The notes below the pieces were generated by a model. That model ran no database searches and was not told the origin of the DNA. It saw only the letters and a list, made by a program, of their open reading frames with translations. The position numbers were made by a program, and so were the translations under genes. From Paenibacillus puerhi (GTDB lineage: Bacteria; Bacillota; Bacilli; Paenibacillales; NBRC-103111): DNA of 64,000 nt. Below, piece after piece: positions 63,974 to 64,000 of the stretch (position 1 is the stretch's first letter; each line of letters starts with the position of its first letter). The stretch spans positions 124,001 to 188,000 of the forward strand of contig NZ_WUWM01000001.1 in assembly GCF_009846885.1 (NCBI RefSeq). The letters are read 5' to 3'.

Positions 63974-64000
63974 GGAAGGTGCGGGCTTTAATCGCGCCGT

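Overview
The window looks like a chromosomal segment of an endospore-forming member of the Bacillota, most likely Paenibacillus or a close relative. It carries a GerE regulator, a GerA-type germinant receptor operon, CgeB-like spore glycosyltransferases, an spsIJKL-like rhamnose operon, exosporium-type proteins (ExsC-like and BclB-type), strong GGAGG ribosome binding sites, and a moderately GC-rich backbone with one visibly AT-richer island. No rRNA, tRNA or CRISPR array was seen.

Region 1 (1-22.3 kb) is a spore-surface glycan locus. It begins with a partial repeat protein, a GT4 glycosyltransferase, three small beta-rich exosporium-like proteins on the minus strand, and a DUF1796 protein. 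An SDR epimerase follows on the minus strand, then the dTDP-L-rhamnose operon in the order A-B-D-C, as in B. subtilis spsIJKL. Two CgeB-family proteins, a tiny Arg-rich protein, a large GT4 with a polybasic tail, and a three-gene set for a UDP-N-acetyl-6-deoxy-L-hexosamine come next. The region ends with another SDR, four GT2 glycosyltransferases and three small helical paralogues. Three of the glycosyltransferases, of two different folds, share a short N-terminal motif (G-Y-x-x-G-R-x-E/D-A), and the Arg-rich protein ends in a related tetrapeptide repeat. I infer a common assembly or targeting system.

Region 2 (22.3-38.5 kb) is metabolic and regulatory. It holds a lone fabH with a textbook FapR operator and a LacI regulator with a divergent operator. 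That operator fronts a cyclase / aldo-keto reductase / Zn-dehydrogenase / GH95 fucosidase / GH31 operon, probably for L-fucosides. Then come an NDH-2-like oxidoreductase paired with an ECF41 sigma factor, a beta-lactamase-fold hydrolase, a two-component system, a YcnI-like copper protein, MscL with a zinc-ribbon tail, and gerE behind a sigma-K-like promoter.

Region 3 (38.5-52.2 kb) is AT-richer and probably acquired or rearranged. It contains a decayed GT2 fragment, a double-GT2/TPR protein, an SLH-collagen-BclB surface protein, two RCC1-repeat secreted proteins, a GT with a matching TPR tail, another GT2, and a SecDF translocase. A possible transposase relic follows.

Region 4 (52.2-64 kb) holds a Fur-controlled AraC regulator running in frame, without a stop, into a siderophore-binding lipoprotein that has its own internal promoter and Fur box. 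A gerA-type operon (A-C-B), a two-gene DGQHR/DndB-like operon without dndACDE, a ROK regulator, a methyltransferase and a metallo-beta-lactamase-fold hydrolase complete the window.
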